Positions 1 through 6,310 of a DNA stretch of 10,318 nucleotides are shown here, piece after piece (positions within the stretch are counted from its first letter, which is position 1; each line of letters opens with the position of its first letter). Both the position numbers and the translations under genes were made by a program. This DNA is from Aquirhabdus sp. (GTDB lineage: Bacteria; Pseudomonadota; Gammaproteobacteria; Pseudomonadales; Moraxellaceae): the NCBI GenBank assembly GCA_030149815.1, contig JASLHI010000008.1:1-10318 (forward strand), given 5' to 3'. The notes below the pieces were generated by a model. That model was given only the letters and a program-made list of their open reading frames with translations. It was not told where the DNA came from and did no database searches.

Positions 1-10
1 GCCATAACCT

Positions 11-17
11 GAAGGAG
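11..17 (+). promoter_or_regulatory. Ribosome binding site of acpP
   Basis: GAAGGAG lies seven bases before a GTG codon. It fixes the acpP start at that GTG, which gives the standard MSDIEQRV N-terminus of the family. Confidence 0.85.
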
Positions 18-24
18 ATTTTCG

Positions 25-261
25 GTGAGCGATATCGAACAACGTGTCAAGGCGGCCGTAGCTGAACAACTCGGAATCCGTGTTGAAGAAATTAAGAACG
101 AAGCATCGTTCATGGATGATCTAGGTGCAGATTCTCTCGATTTAGTCGAGTTGGTCATGTCATTTGAAAATGACTTCAACATCACGATTCCTGATGAAGA
201 TTCAAGCGTAATTACCACAGTACAATCAGCAATTGATTACGTTACTGCAAAATTGGCTTAA
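25..261 (+). CDS. acpP: Acyl carrier protein
   Basis: Cytosolic acyl carrier protein. It carries growing fatty-acyl chains on a 4'-phosphopantetheine arm through type II fatty acid synthesis and hands acyl groups to lipid A and phospholipid enzymes. The 78-residue product has the usual family length and is acidic. The modification site is Ser37 in the GADSLDLVE motif at the start of helix II. Helix II and III residues (ELVMSFENDF, IPDED) match the classic ACP fold. Translation starts at GTG behind a strong GAAGGAG site. A strong terminator follows 28 bases after the stop, so this is the last gene of its transcript. In relatives fabG lies upstream and fabF downstream; here the downstream gene is an unrelated minus-strand gene. 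Identification is essentially certain. Confidence 0.98.
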   Translation: MSDIEQRVKAAVAEQLGIRVEEIKNEASFMDDLGADSLDLVELVMSFENDFNITIPDEDSSVITTVQSAIDYVTAKLA

Positions 262-289
262 TCCTATCCATTAGGCTTACGCGATAAAC

Positions 290-318
290 AAAAAAACCGC
301 ATTCTGTGCGGTTTTTTT
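290..318 (+). terminator. Rho-independent terminator after acpP
   Basis: Seven A residues (290-296), a stem CCGCA (297-301), a five-base loop TTCTG, the matching stem TGCGG (307-311), then seven T residues (312-318) and a further T-rich stretch. The A and T tracts can extend the stem. The layout is symmetrical, so it may also stop transcripts arriving from the minus-strand dsbA-like gene. Confidence 0.93.
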
Positions 319-368
319 GTTTTTGTAGCATGCTGTTTTGCAATATATCCAGTCTGTCGAAATGTGGG

Positions 369-422
369 GCCAATTAGCAAAAGTAGTGTCCTCAATATAA
401 CTATCAATAATCTCTAATTGGC
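369..422. repeat. 9-bp inverted repeat over the end of the dsbA-like gene
   Basis: GCCAATTAG (369-377) is perfectly complementary to CTAATTGGC (414-422), with 36 bases between. The right arm covers the TAG stop codon of the minus-strand gene. There is no T-run after it, so it is not a standard terminator. It could be a weak 3'-end structure or chance. The rest of 319-413 shows no gene. Confidence 0.35.
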
Positions 423-1100
423 GCAACCATCAATACCACAAACATTCACCAGTTCATTTTCTTGGCCAGTGCGTGGCTGCAACGTTGCTAATAGTTCTCG
501 CCATCCCTCCAAGTTCGCATAATATTGCGCATGACTAATCACTTCAAAAGTACCATCTCGCTCAAGGATAAAGGTTGGAAAACCTTGACCGCCGCAGCGT
601 TGTAAGAGTTGACGACTTTCGAGGATATGCGCGCGAGTTTTTGCACCAGTTTGATTCTGGTACTCATATTCAAAAATATCGCGCTCTATACCGATCTTTG
701 TCGCAAGCTTGGATAAGACGCTAGGTTCTGTAATACGCTGTCCTTCCACATAATGTGCTTTCTGGATCAAGGAGAGGAGATCAAGACCTCTTTTTGCGAG
801 TTTCTCGGCAGCGAGTACTGCTGTAATAGGTGGCTCTGAGTCGAAAACAGCATGATGATCACGCAACAGACCTTCATAGTATTCCTGACCGAAGGGCTGT
901 CCTGTGAGTTGGGCAATGCGTTGGTCATGTGGAATAACGTAATTGCGCAGAGATGCTGTGACGGCTTTGCGATTGTCGTAAGCCATCATGCCTCCACCAT
1001 GTGCAACCACTTGTATTTGCTGTTTTGCCACAACAACCAAGGGTGCAGCGCCATAGCACCAGCCACAAAGTGGATCGTAGATATAATGCAAAGTTGCCAT
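414..1100 (-). CDS. DsbA-family thiol oxidoreductase (COG3531 type)
   Basis: Thioredoxin-fold protein of the DsbA/FrnE-like group often annotated as predicted protein-disulfide isomerase. The N-terminus runs straight into the first strand and the redox motif DPLCGWCYG (Cys12, Cys15). A helical insert follows, and the cis-proline loop GFPTF (Pro175) comes near the end. There is no signal peptide, so it probably acts in the cytoplasm rather than in periplasmic disulfide formation. The tail VCGIDGCAN adds a second cysteine pair (Cys221, Cys226) and there is also a Cys169. I start it at the ATG at 1100 (228 aa): it is preceded by AGAGAGG, and the fold begins directly after it; an ATG 14 codons upstream is less likely. 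It lies 53 bases behind the NAD(P)-binding gene on the same strand, so they are probably co-transcribed. The substrate is not known. Confidence 0.85.
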   Translation of the reverse strand: MATLHYIYDPLCGWCYGAAPLVVVAKQQIQVVAHGGGMMAYDNRKAVTASLRNYVIPHDQRIAQLTGQPFGQEYYEGLLRDHHAVFDSEPPITAVLAAEKLAKRGLDLLSLIQKAHYVEGQRITEPSVLSKLATKIGIERDIFEYEYQNQTGAKTRAHILESRQLLQRCGGQGFPTFILERDGTFEVISHAQYYANLEGWRELLATLQPRTGQENELVNVCGIDGCAN

Positions 1101-1153
1101 CTCAGCCTCTCTCGTGATGTTGTCTAATTGTTTATACGTCAATAATGGTTAGA

Positions 1154-1768
1154 TTAATAACCCACAGTAAAGCGTTGACGTGAGTGTGCTGGCTGTTCGA
1201 GTTCATCCAGATAAGCAATGGCATAGTCCGCAAAAGTGATCCAGCTTTTACCTGTCTCATCAACCAGTAAATTGTCTTGTCCAAGACGGAATTTGCCAGT
1301 GCGATCACCTTCAACAAACAGCGCCGATGGCGATAAGAATGTCCAGTCGAGTGTAGTTTCTAGGCGAAGTGTGTCGAGGTAGACGCTGCCAGCATTGGCT
1401 TCAGCTTTGTATTCGTCTGGGAAATTTGGTGTATCAATCACTTTGAGATTAGGCGCTGCAAATAGACTACCAGCACCACCTACAACGAGTAGACGCTTCA
1501 CGCCTGCTTTTTTGATCGGCTCAATAATTGCCTTGGCTGGGATCCCTGAAAAGTGCGCAGCACTAAATACAGCATCAGCACCTTTGACTGCATCTTCTAA
1601 AGCGGCGGCATCAAGGATATCGACATCTTTTGTTGTAACTCGAGCACGATCACCTATTGATGAGGCTTTGCGAGCAATCGCGGTGACCGTATGACCACGA
1701 CGTAAGGCTTCTTCTAGTAATTGACTGCCTGCGCGACCTGTTGCTCCGATAATAGCAATATGGCTCAT
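1154..1768 (-). CDS. NAD(P)-binding oxidoreductase, NmrA/atypical SDR family
   Basis: A 204-residue single-domain Rossmann protein. The dinucleotide motif GATGRAG is at residues 8-14, after a typical beta strand (HIAIIGATG). ARK at about 32-34 is the usual site for NADP phosphate contact. GADAVFSAAHFSG follows strand 4, and LLVVGGAGS lies near 93-101. It lacks the classical YxxxK triad in its usual place, as is common in the SDR_a5/NmrA-like group (YwnB-type reductases or redox sensors). The start ATG at 1768 is set by CAGGAG eight bases upstream and by the family N-terminus; an upstream in-frame extension to 1867 is unlikely. It is divergent from a LysR gene, its probable regulator, and leads into the dsbA-like gene. 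The reaction is unknown; quinone or aldehyde reduction would be guesses. Confidence 0.85.
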   Translation of the reverse strand: MSHIAIIGATGRAGSQLLEEALRRGHTVTAIARKASSIGDRARVTTKDVDILDAAALEDAVKGADAVFSAAHFSGIPAKAIIEPIKKAGVKRLLVVGGAGSLFAAPNLKVIDTPNFPDEYKAEANAGSVYLDTLRLETTLDWTFLSPSALFVEGDRTGKFRLGQDNLLVDETGKSWITFADYAIAYLDELEQPAHSRQRFTVGY

Positions 1769-1814
1769 GATAGAACTCCTGATTTTGGTAAATTTGGGTG
1801 AGACAAAATATTGT

Positions 1815-1833
1815 GCAATAGCTGTGATATTGC
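1815..1833. promoter_or_regulatory. Candidate LysR operator, 19-bp inverted repeat
   Basis: GCAATA-GCTGTGA-TATTGC is a perfect 6-bp inverted repeat with a seven-base centre. A further TATTG half-site lies directly to its left (1809-1813), so three half-sites are in register. It is in the 173-bp space between the divergent LysR gene and the oxidoreductase gene, 47 bases before the oxidoreductase start. The symmetry is typical of LysR sites, but the strict T-N11-A rule is not met. This is inferred from position and symmetry only. Confidence 0.5.
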
Positions 1834-1941
1834 GATGTTTGTAAGATAGTTGCTTTATATCGATCAAAAAAGCCTATTATTAGCGATAGTTTGTTTCTAA
1901 AATCGGTCTAATCTTGAGTTGAAGTTGGAAGCTAGATAAAA

Positions 1942-2844
1942 ATGGATACGCTGAAAGCGATGGAGGTCTTCGTTGCAGTTGTTGATTGTGGGAGTCAATC
2001 AGCTGCTGCGGAGAAGTTGGATTTGTCTCGCCCTGTGGTTTCGCGTTATCTGGCTGAGCTTGAAGACTGGTCAGGGAGTCGTTTACTCCATCGGACAACG
2101 CGGCGACTTGGCTTAACCGATGCTGGCAGTGAGATGCTGCCACGTTGCCGTCATCTTTTAGAAGTTGCGAATGACATGCGTGGCGCATCAGCGATGACTG
2201 AAAATGAACCACATGGTTTGCTACGAATTACAGCGAGTTCTTCTTTTGCGCAAGCGCAGATGGCGCAAGCTGTGACTGCTTATATCAAAAAATACCCAAA
2301 AGTGGGCGTCGAATTATTACTTTTAGATCGCACCGTGAATTTGGTGGATGAACGGATTGATCTTGCGATTCGTATTACCAATGACTTGGATGACCAACTG
2401 ATTGCTCGGCAATTATCAGTGTGTCGCTCAGTCGTTTGTGCATCGCCTGCGTATTTGCATGAACATGGCACACCTACGCATGCGGATGAACTGCTTCTTC
2501 ATCAATGCTTAACGCATCACTATCATGGAAAAAATGTGTGGGTATTCGAGCGAGATGGCGAACAAGTTTTCTATCCTGTTCGAAGTGCGATTGGTGCAAA
2601 TGAGGCCACTGTATTAATGCAGGCGGCGCGTGCTGGGGCTGGGATTGCGTTGTTGCCGACATATTTGGCTGCACCCTATATTCGCTCAGGTGAGTTGCTT
2701 CCCTTGCTTCCAGACTATAAAGCTGTTGAGTTGGGGATTTATGGTGTATATGCCTCAAGGAAGCATATGCCTGCTGCACTTAGAACTATGTTGGATTTTT
2801 TGGCTGAGTATTTTACAGATCAGCCGATTTGGGATGATATGTGA
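1942..2844 (+). CDS. LysR-family transcriptional regulator
   Basis: LysR-type activator/repressor, 300 residues as usual. The N-terminal winged helix-turn-helix covers about residues 1-60, with LKAMEVFVAVVDCGSQSAAAEKLDLSRPVVSRYLAELE and the wing sequence RLLHRTTRRLGLTDAG. A linker helix follows, then a periplasmic-binding-protein-like effector domain from about residue 88 to 295 (GLLRITASSSFAQAQM, then VDERIDLAIRITNDL). These features resemble the large AaeR/DmlR-like subgroup. The gene is transcribed away from the NAD(P)-binding gene and shares the 19-bp inverted repeat with it, so it most likely controls that gene and the dsbA-like gene behind it. The start at ATG 1942 gives the normal N-terminus; the ribosome site is weak (GGAAG about 11 bases upstream). 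A TATTAT at 1875-1880 may be its -10 box. The effector molecule is not evident. Confidence 0.93.
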   Translation: MDTLKAMEVFVAVVDCGSQSAAAEKLDLSRPVVSRYLAELEDWSGSRLLHRTTRRLGLTDAGSEMLPRCRHLLEVANDMRGASAMTENEPHGLLRITASSSFAQAQMAQAVTAYIKKYPKVGVELLLLDRTVNLVDERIDLAIRITNDLDDQLIARQLSVCRSVVCASPAYLHEHGTPTHADELLLHQCLTHHYHGKNVWVFERDGEQVFYPVRSAIGANEATVLMQAARAGAGIALLPTYLAAPYIRSGELLPLLPDYKAVELGIYGVYASRKHMPAALRTMLDFLAEYFTDQPIWDDM

Positions 2845-2874
2845 GAGGTTTTTACTATTTTAGAATTTTGATAA

Positions 2875-3975
2875 TCAAAGAATACGCTTTGATTTCTCAA
2901 GTTGTTCGTCAATCGCCCACTGAATATGTTCATCCACTAATTCACCAAGCAATCCGAGTTTGGCTTGCAATGCATAGATGATGTCATTGTGAAATGGTGC
3001 ATTGCCTAAACCAACCGCCACATTACGCATCAGGCTGATGTATCCAGTTCGGCGTAATGGACTGCCTTCGGTAAATAGAAGAAAGTCTGTTTCAGTCCAT
3101 TGCCATAATTCTAATAGACTCAGTTGATTGAGTTGATGCCGTGCATGAAAGTCGATTTCACTGGAAAGTTGCGCAAAGCTATTCCAAGGGCAAATGAGCT
3201 GGCAGTCATCGCAGCCGAATACACGATTTCCAATCCCACGACGAAGCTCGACGGGAATGCTACCTTTAAGCTCAATCGTTAAATAAGCGATACAGCGCCT
3301 TGCGTCTAAACGATACGGTGCAACAATGGCTTGAGTTGGGCAGATACTGATACAAGCAGTGCATGTTCCACAATGTTCTGTCGCAGGGCTATCAAATGGT
3401 AGTTCTAAGTCAGTGAGTAGTTCACCTAAAAAGAAAAACGAGCCTGCTTTTTTATTAATCAGCAGGGTGTGTTTACCCGTCCAGCCTAGTCCACTGCGTT
3501 CAGCTAGAGGTTTCTCTAAAATTGGAGCAGAATCGGCAAATGGACGCCATTGAAACGGACCAATTTGTTGTTCAATGCGTAAGGCAAGTTGCTTAAGTCT
3601 TCCGCGCACAACTTTATGATAGTCACGTCCACGCGCATAACGAGAGACAATCGCTTGGTTAGGTACATCTGGAACGTATCGATGAGGTGGTGGTTCAACA
3701 AGATAATTCATTTGCACACAGATGACACTTTTGGTGCCTTCAACTAAGAGGCTAGCATCACCGCGTTTTTCGATATTTTCAGCCAGATAATGCATATCTC
3801 CTGCAAAACCATCAGCGAGAAATTGCTTGAGATGGGGGAGTTGATCTTCAACATTAGGTGAGGTCACGCCAAGTCGTGCAAAACCGAGTGCTTGAGCCTC
3901 GGCTTGAATCCATGCTTTCAGCGCGACAGGATCGTCGCGTAATAAAGGCTGTAAAGGTGGCTTTGGTTTAGTCAT
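2875..3975 (-). CDS. queG: Epoxyqueuosine reductase
   Basis: QueG reduces epoxyqueuosine to queuosine in the wobble position of tRNAs with GUN anticodons, the last step of the pathway. It is a cytosolic cobalamin enzyme with two [4Fe-4S] clusters. The 366-residue length fits the family. The conserved block PFADSAPILEKPLAERSGLGWTGKHT (about 145-170) contains the presumed proton donor Asp148. The ferredoxin-like motif HCGTCTACISICPT gives Cys202, 205, 208 and 212. A second set, C228 with FGCDDCQLICPW (C255, C258, C262), completes the clusters. The C-terminal HEAT-like region is present (SPLRRTGYISLMRNVAVGLGN). The ATG start has only a poor ribosome site. It begins 23 bases after ruvC ends, so translation probably depends on co-transcription with ruvC. 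In E. coli queG instead neighbours nnr (yjeF) and tsaE. Confidence 0.96.
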   Translation of the reverse strand: MTKPKPPLQPLLRDDPVALKAWIQAEAQALGFARLGVTSPNVEDQLPHLKQFLADGFAGDMHYLAENIEKRGDASLLVEGTKSVICVQMNYLVEPPPHRYVPDVPNQAIVSRYARGRDYHKVVRGRLKQLALRIEQQIGPFQWRPFADSAPILEKPLAERSGLGWTGKHTLLINKKAGSFFFLGELLTDLELPFDSPATEHCGTCTACISICPTQAIVAPYRLDARRCIAYLTIELKGSIPVELRRGIGNRVFGCDDCQLICPWNSFAQLSSEIDFHARHQLNQLSLLELWQWTETDFLLFTEGSPLRRTGYISLMRNVAVGLGNAPFHNDIIYALQAKLGLLGELVDEHIQWAIDEQLEKSKRIL

Positions 3976-3998
3976 GGAGAGATCAATCAGGATTCAAG

Positions 3999-4538
3999 TT
4001 ATCCCGGCAAACGCCAGCGACCGCGTCCACGAGACATGCCAGTGCTTTGTAGCATGAGCATTTTATTGTTGCTAGTTGCAGCATGAGCATGGCAAATAGC
4101 ACAGGCCAGCGCATCGGCAGCATCGGCTTGAGGTGTGATACTTAAATTTAATAGCCGCATCACCATCATTTGCACTTGCTCTTTTTCCGCCGCCCCATAG
4201 CCAACCACAGATAGTTTGATTTGTCGTGCAGTGTATTCCGCGACGGAGAGATTTTTGACAACCACAGCCGTCATTGCCGCGCCACGAGCTTGCCCGAGTT
4301 TAAGTGCAGAGTCAGGATTGGTTGACATAAAGACTTGTTCAATTGCTGCTTCTGTTGGCTGATAGAAATCAACGATACTGCTAATCCCTTCAAAAATCCG
4401 TTTTAAGCGTTCAGGCATGGTCGGCGTTTCGGTGCGAATTGTCCCCGCATCGACAAAAATGAGCTTATTGCCTTCTTTACGAATGATGCCATACCCCGTC
4501 AATCTGGAGCCTGGATCGATGCCGATAATCAAAGACAT
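3999..4538 (-). CDS. ruvC: Crossover junction endodeoxyribonuclease RuvC
   Basis: Dimeric Holliday-junction resolvase that acts with RuvAB in recombinational repair. The 179-residue product carries the RNase H-like fold and all four catalytic acids: Asp8 (IIGIDPGSRLTGYG), Glu67 (TEAAIEQVF), and Asp139 and Asp142 (PQADAADALACAICHA). The motif DSALKLGQARGA and the DNA-contacting VVGYGAAEKEQVQ segment are typical. I start at the ATG at 4538 because AGTAGG lies eight bases before it; the ATG two codons earlier would be too close to that site. The tail is short and basic (SRGRGRWRLPG). It heads a likely ruvC-queG operon. ruvA and ruvB are not next to it, as is also usual for Acinetobacter-type genomes (from memory). 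Confidence 0.97.
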   Translation of the reverse strand: MSLIIGIDPGSRLTGYGIIRKEGNKLIFVDAGTIRTETPTMPERLKRIFEGISSIVDFYQPTEAAIEQVFMSTNPDSALKLGQARGAAMTAVVVKNLSVAEYTARQIKLSVVGYGAAEKEQVQMMVMRLLNLSITPQADAADALACAICHAHAATSNNKMLMLQSTGMSRGRGRWRLPG

Positions 4539-4649
4539 ACACATTGCCTACTGAAATTTAGAAATGAGCCCATATATTGACATAAACGATCAGTGAAATC
4601 ACAAGTCATTGCTCATGCACTGTGCGGTTATGAGTGCATTGAACTAAGA

Positions 4650-4679
4650 TTGATTGACTGAATTTAATTAACATTTAAT
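4650..4679 (+). promoter_or_regulatory. Possible promoter of fxsA
   Basis: TTGATT (4650-4655), an 18-base spacer and TTTAAT (4674-4679), 33 bases before the fxsA start. The -10 matches consensus at five of six positions and the -35 at four. An overlapping TTGACT at 4654 is an alternative -35. The rest of 4539-4705, which also carries the ruvC leader, shows no gene. Confidence 0.35.
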
Positions 4680-4711
4680 GAACGACAACCGTTTCTATTA
4701 GGAACATGATC

Positions 4712-5293
4712 ATGGGTAATTTCTTCTTTTGGTTGTTGTTATTGCCACCAATTGAAATTTGTTTATGGATTTGGGCAGCGCATTTTGTGAGTGGCTGGTT
4801 GATCTTTTGGTGGACGATCATGGCGATGTTTATCGGCATGTCCCTCATTCGAAGTGGCTTGAGTGTATTGCCAAAATTACAGGGTGCTCAAGGCATTCAG
4901 GCATTTCAGCTCAATTCGGGAAGCCCTGAGCTGGGCAAGGCATTAACGCGAGCATTAGCTGGATTACTGTTTGTGATTCCTGGGCTATTAACCGATGTGA
5001 TCGCTGTTCTCCTATTACTTCCTCCAGTGCAATACGGCGTTCAGAAATGGATAATTCGTTTTGCTGAAAAACGCCAAGAGGCGATGATGGCGCAAATGAG
5101 ACGTTCTGGATTTTCAGCAGATGGATTTACTTCAGGTGGTTTTTCACCCAATGGTTTTTCTTCGGACGCATTTACTACGGATGCTTTTAATGCTGACGGT
5201 TTTCGAGGAAGGACAGTTGAAGGCGAGGCAAGAGTTGTTGAACCTCAAGCTGAAAAGAAAATTGAACTTCGTCAGCCCGCAAATGATGATTAA
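4712..5293 (+). CDS. fxsA: FxsA-family membrane protein with a pentameric repeat tail
   Basis: Inner-membrane protein of the FxsA family, whose E. coli member relieves F-plasmid exclusion of phage T7 when overproduced; its native role is unclear. The 193-residue product begins with hydrophobic segments: FFFWLLLLPPIEICLWIWAA with the family PPIE motif, then WLIFWWTIMAMFIGMSLIRSG, and a third (LAGLLFVIPGLLTDVIAVLLLLPP) after a short loop. The Gly-Leu-rich GLLFVIPGLLTD block is diagnostic. The cytosolic tail is unusual: six five-residue units of the type GF(S/T)xD follow the basic QMRRS segment, then a charged end rich in Glu and Lys. I prefer the ATG at 4712 because AGGA lies eight bases upstream; the ATG at 4706 is only two bases from it. 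It is transcribed divergently from ruvC and converges on the vfr gene. Confidence 0.93.
   Translation: MGNFFFWLLLLPPIEICLWIWAAHFVSGWLIFWWTIMAMFIGMSLIRSGLSVLPKLQGAQGIQAFQLNSGSPELGKALTRALAGLLFVIPGLLTDVIAVLLLLPPVQYGVQKWIIRFAEKRQEAMMAQMRRSGFSADGFTSGGFSPNGFSSDAFTTDAFNADGFRGRTVEGEARVVEPQAEKKIELRQPANDD
5108..5197 (+). repeat. Six tandem 15-bp units in fxsA
   Basis: Six consecutive codon pentads encode GFSAD, GFTSG, GFSPN, GFSSD, AFTTD and AFNAD, followed by a partial GF. The phenylalanine is always TTT in the second position, while the other codons differ in their third bases. That suggests an old repeat kept for its protein, rather than recent slippage. Confidence 0.85.
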
Positions 5294-5339
5294 CGGGCTG
5301 GCATGAGTTCATGAACATTGCCATGAGCATTCTGGTCGA

Positions 5340-6029
5340 TTAAGCCTCAGGCTTAAAGATCAGAATGGTTTTTCCGCTGGTTTTGATAGTGTGTTGGTCT
5401 TCAAGTGTTTTGAGTACACGGCCAACCATTTCGCGCGAGCAACCAACGAGTTTGCCAATTTCTTGGCGTGTGATATGGATTTGTGTGCCATTTGGTCTAG
5501 GAATGGCATCGGGTTGATTCGATAGATCTAACAAGCAACGTGCGATGCGACCAGTTACGTCGAGAACGGTGAGATCGGTGACTTTACGAGTGGTTTCTTT
5601 TAGACGGAAAGAAAGCTGTGAGCACAAATCAAATAACAGTTCTGGATAGGCTTTGCTGAATGCTAAAAATTGTTCGTAGTTGATTTCGATAATGTTTGAT
5701 CGAGTACGAGTGCGAACGAGTGCGGTGCGAAGGGGTTGTTTTTTTTCAAAAAGCCCCATTTCACCAAAAAATGATCCGTCATTCAGATAGGCTAATACAA
5801 TATCGCGCTTGCCTGTTTCTTGACTAATGATCGCAACTGAGCCACTGACAATAAAAAACATCGATGATGACACATCACCTTTATTAATCACAGTTGAACG
5901 TGCTGGATAGGTTTTTATTGTGGCTTGACTTAGAAGAGCGTATAGCGAAGGTGATAGGTTCTCTGGCAATCGTGGAGCATTGCGGCGAGGCTTTTGTATT
6001 GACTGGGGCGCTGATTGAATATCGGTCAT
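5340..6029 (-). CDS. vfr: CRP/Vfr-type cAMP-responsive regulator
   Basis: Global cyclic-nucleotide regulator close to Vfr of Acinetobacter and Pseudomonas and to E. coli CRP. The cNMP-binding barrel spans about 28-135, with the phosphate cassette FFGEMGLFE (Gly89, Glu90) and Arg101-Thr102. The adenine-contacting pair TT (146-147) is in the C-helix (RLKETTRKV). The helix-turn-helix is at about 187-205 (ITRQEIGKLVGCSREMVGR) and keeps the CRP recognition residues Arg199, Glu200 and Arg204, so it should read TGTGA half-sites. Two oddities: an N-terminal extension of about 20 residues rich in Arg and Pro, and one extra residue between Glu90 and Arg101 compared with CRP. I start at the ATG at 6029; an in-frame GTG at 6041 is possible. 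Its leader holds a near-consensus CRP site. The divergent neighbour is a YhfA homologue, as at the E. coli crp locus. Confidence 0.93.
   Translation of the reverse strand: MTDIQSAPQSIQKPRRNAPRLPENLSPSLYALLSQATIKTYPARSTVINKGDVSSSMFFIVSGSVAIISQETGKRDIVLAYLNDGSFFGEMGLFEKKQPLRTALVRTRTRSNIIEINYEQFLAFSKAYPELLFDLCSQLSFRLKETTRKVTDLTVLDVTGRIARCLLDLSNQPDAIPRPNGTQIHITRQEIGKLVGCSREMVGRVLKTLEDQHTIKTSGKTILIFKPEA
5341..5355. repeat. Hairpin at the end of vfr
   Basis: TAAGCC-TCA-GGCTTA is a perfect 6-bp stem with a three-base loop. It overlaps the last codons and stop of vfr and lies in the 46-base gap between converging fxsA and vfr. No T-run follows on either strand, so it may stabilise the 3' end rather than terminate. 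Confidence 0.4.
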
Positions 6030-6083
6030 TTTAACTGTCACTTATTTTGAAAAAAATGAATTGGCTCGTTAGTGATATAAAAG

Positions 6084-6099
6084 TGTGAATAGAGTCTCA
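6084..6099. promoter_or_regulatory. CRP/Vfr binding site upstream of vfr
   Basis: TGTGA-ATAGAG-TCTCA matches the TGTGA-N6-TCACA consensus in nine of ten core positions. It is 55 bases before the vfr start and about 211 bases before the divergent osmC-like gene. A longer inverted repeat, TTAGTGA (6069-6075) with TCACTAA (6097-6103), brackets it. Position suggests autoregulation of vfr; whether it activates or represses cannot be read from sequence. Confidence 0.65.
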
Positions 6100-6173
6100 C
6101 TAATCGAATGAACCCCTTCCTGGGATTGAGCCGTCTGTTCGTCCATGTTGATTTTGCTACAATCTTTATTGCG

Positions 6174-6192
6174 AAGAAAATTAAATTTTCTT
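6174..6192. promoter_or_regulatory. 19-bp AT-rich palindrome in the vfr/osmC intergenic region
   Basis: AAGAAAATTAAATTTTCTT is a perfect palindrome around a single central A. It lies between the divergent vfr and osmC-like genes, about 75 bases on the osmC side of the CRP site. It has the size of a dimeric regulator site, but I do not recognise it; match to a Fur box is poor. An open frame across this stretch (6038-6238 minus) looks accidental. Confidence 0.35.
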
Positions 6193-6310
6193 TATTAATA
6201 CAATTATCGTGAGCATAGTAGCGCAAATAGCATAGCAAAATTCTATAAGAAATTAAGTCTGGTCATGTATTATTAGTGTCAATATATGATAAATCAAAGA
6301 GAGATGTAAC

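Noticed and set aside
1880..2212. 110-codon frame antisense to the LysR gene
   Set aside because: It overlaps the helix-turn-helix region of a clear LysR gene and has no independent support.
4588..4603. CRP site in the ruvC/fxsA intergenic region
   Set aside because: Only a TCACA half is present; the other half position reads GATCA.
5108..5197. Pentapeptide-repeat (quadrilateral helix) domain in FxsA
   Set aside because: The canonical order is small residue, then Asp/Asn, then Leu/Phe. Here Asp/Asn and the small residue are swapped before Phe, and only six units exist, so the known fold is not supported.
6038..6238. Open frame of 66 codons on the minus strand upstream of vfr
   Set aside because: It covers the CRP site and the AT-rich palindrome, has low-complexity composition and lacks a ribosome site. 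It is most likely a chance frame in the vfr leader.
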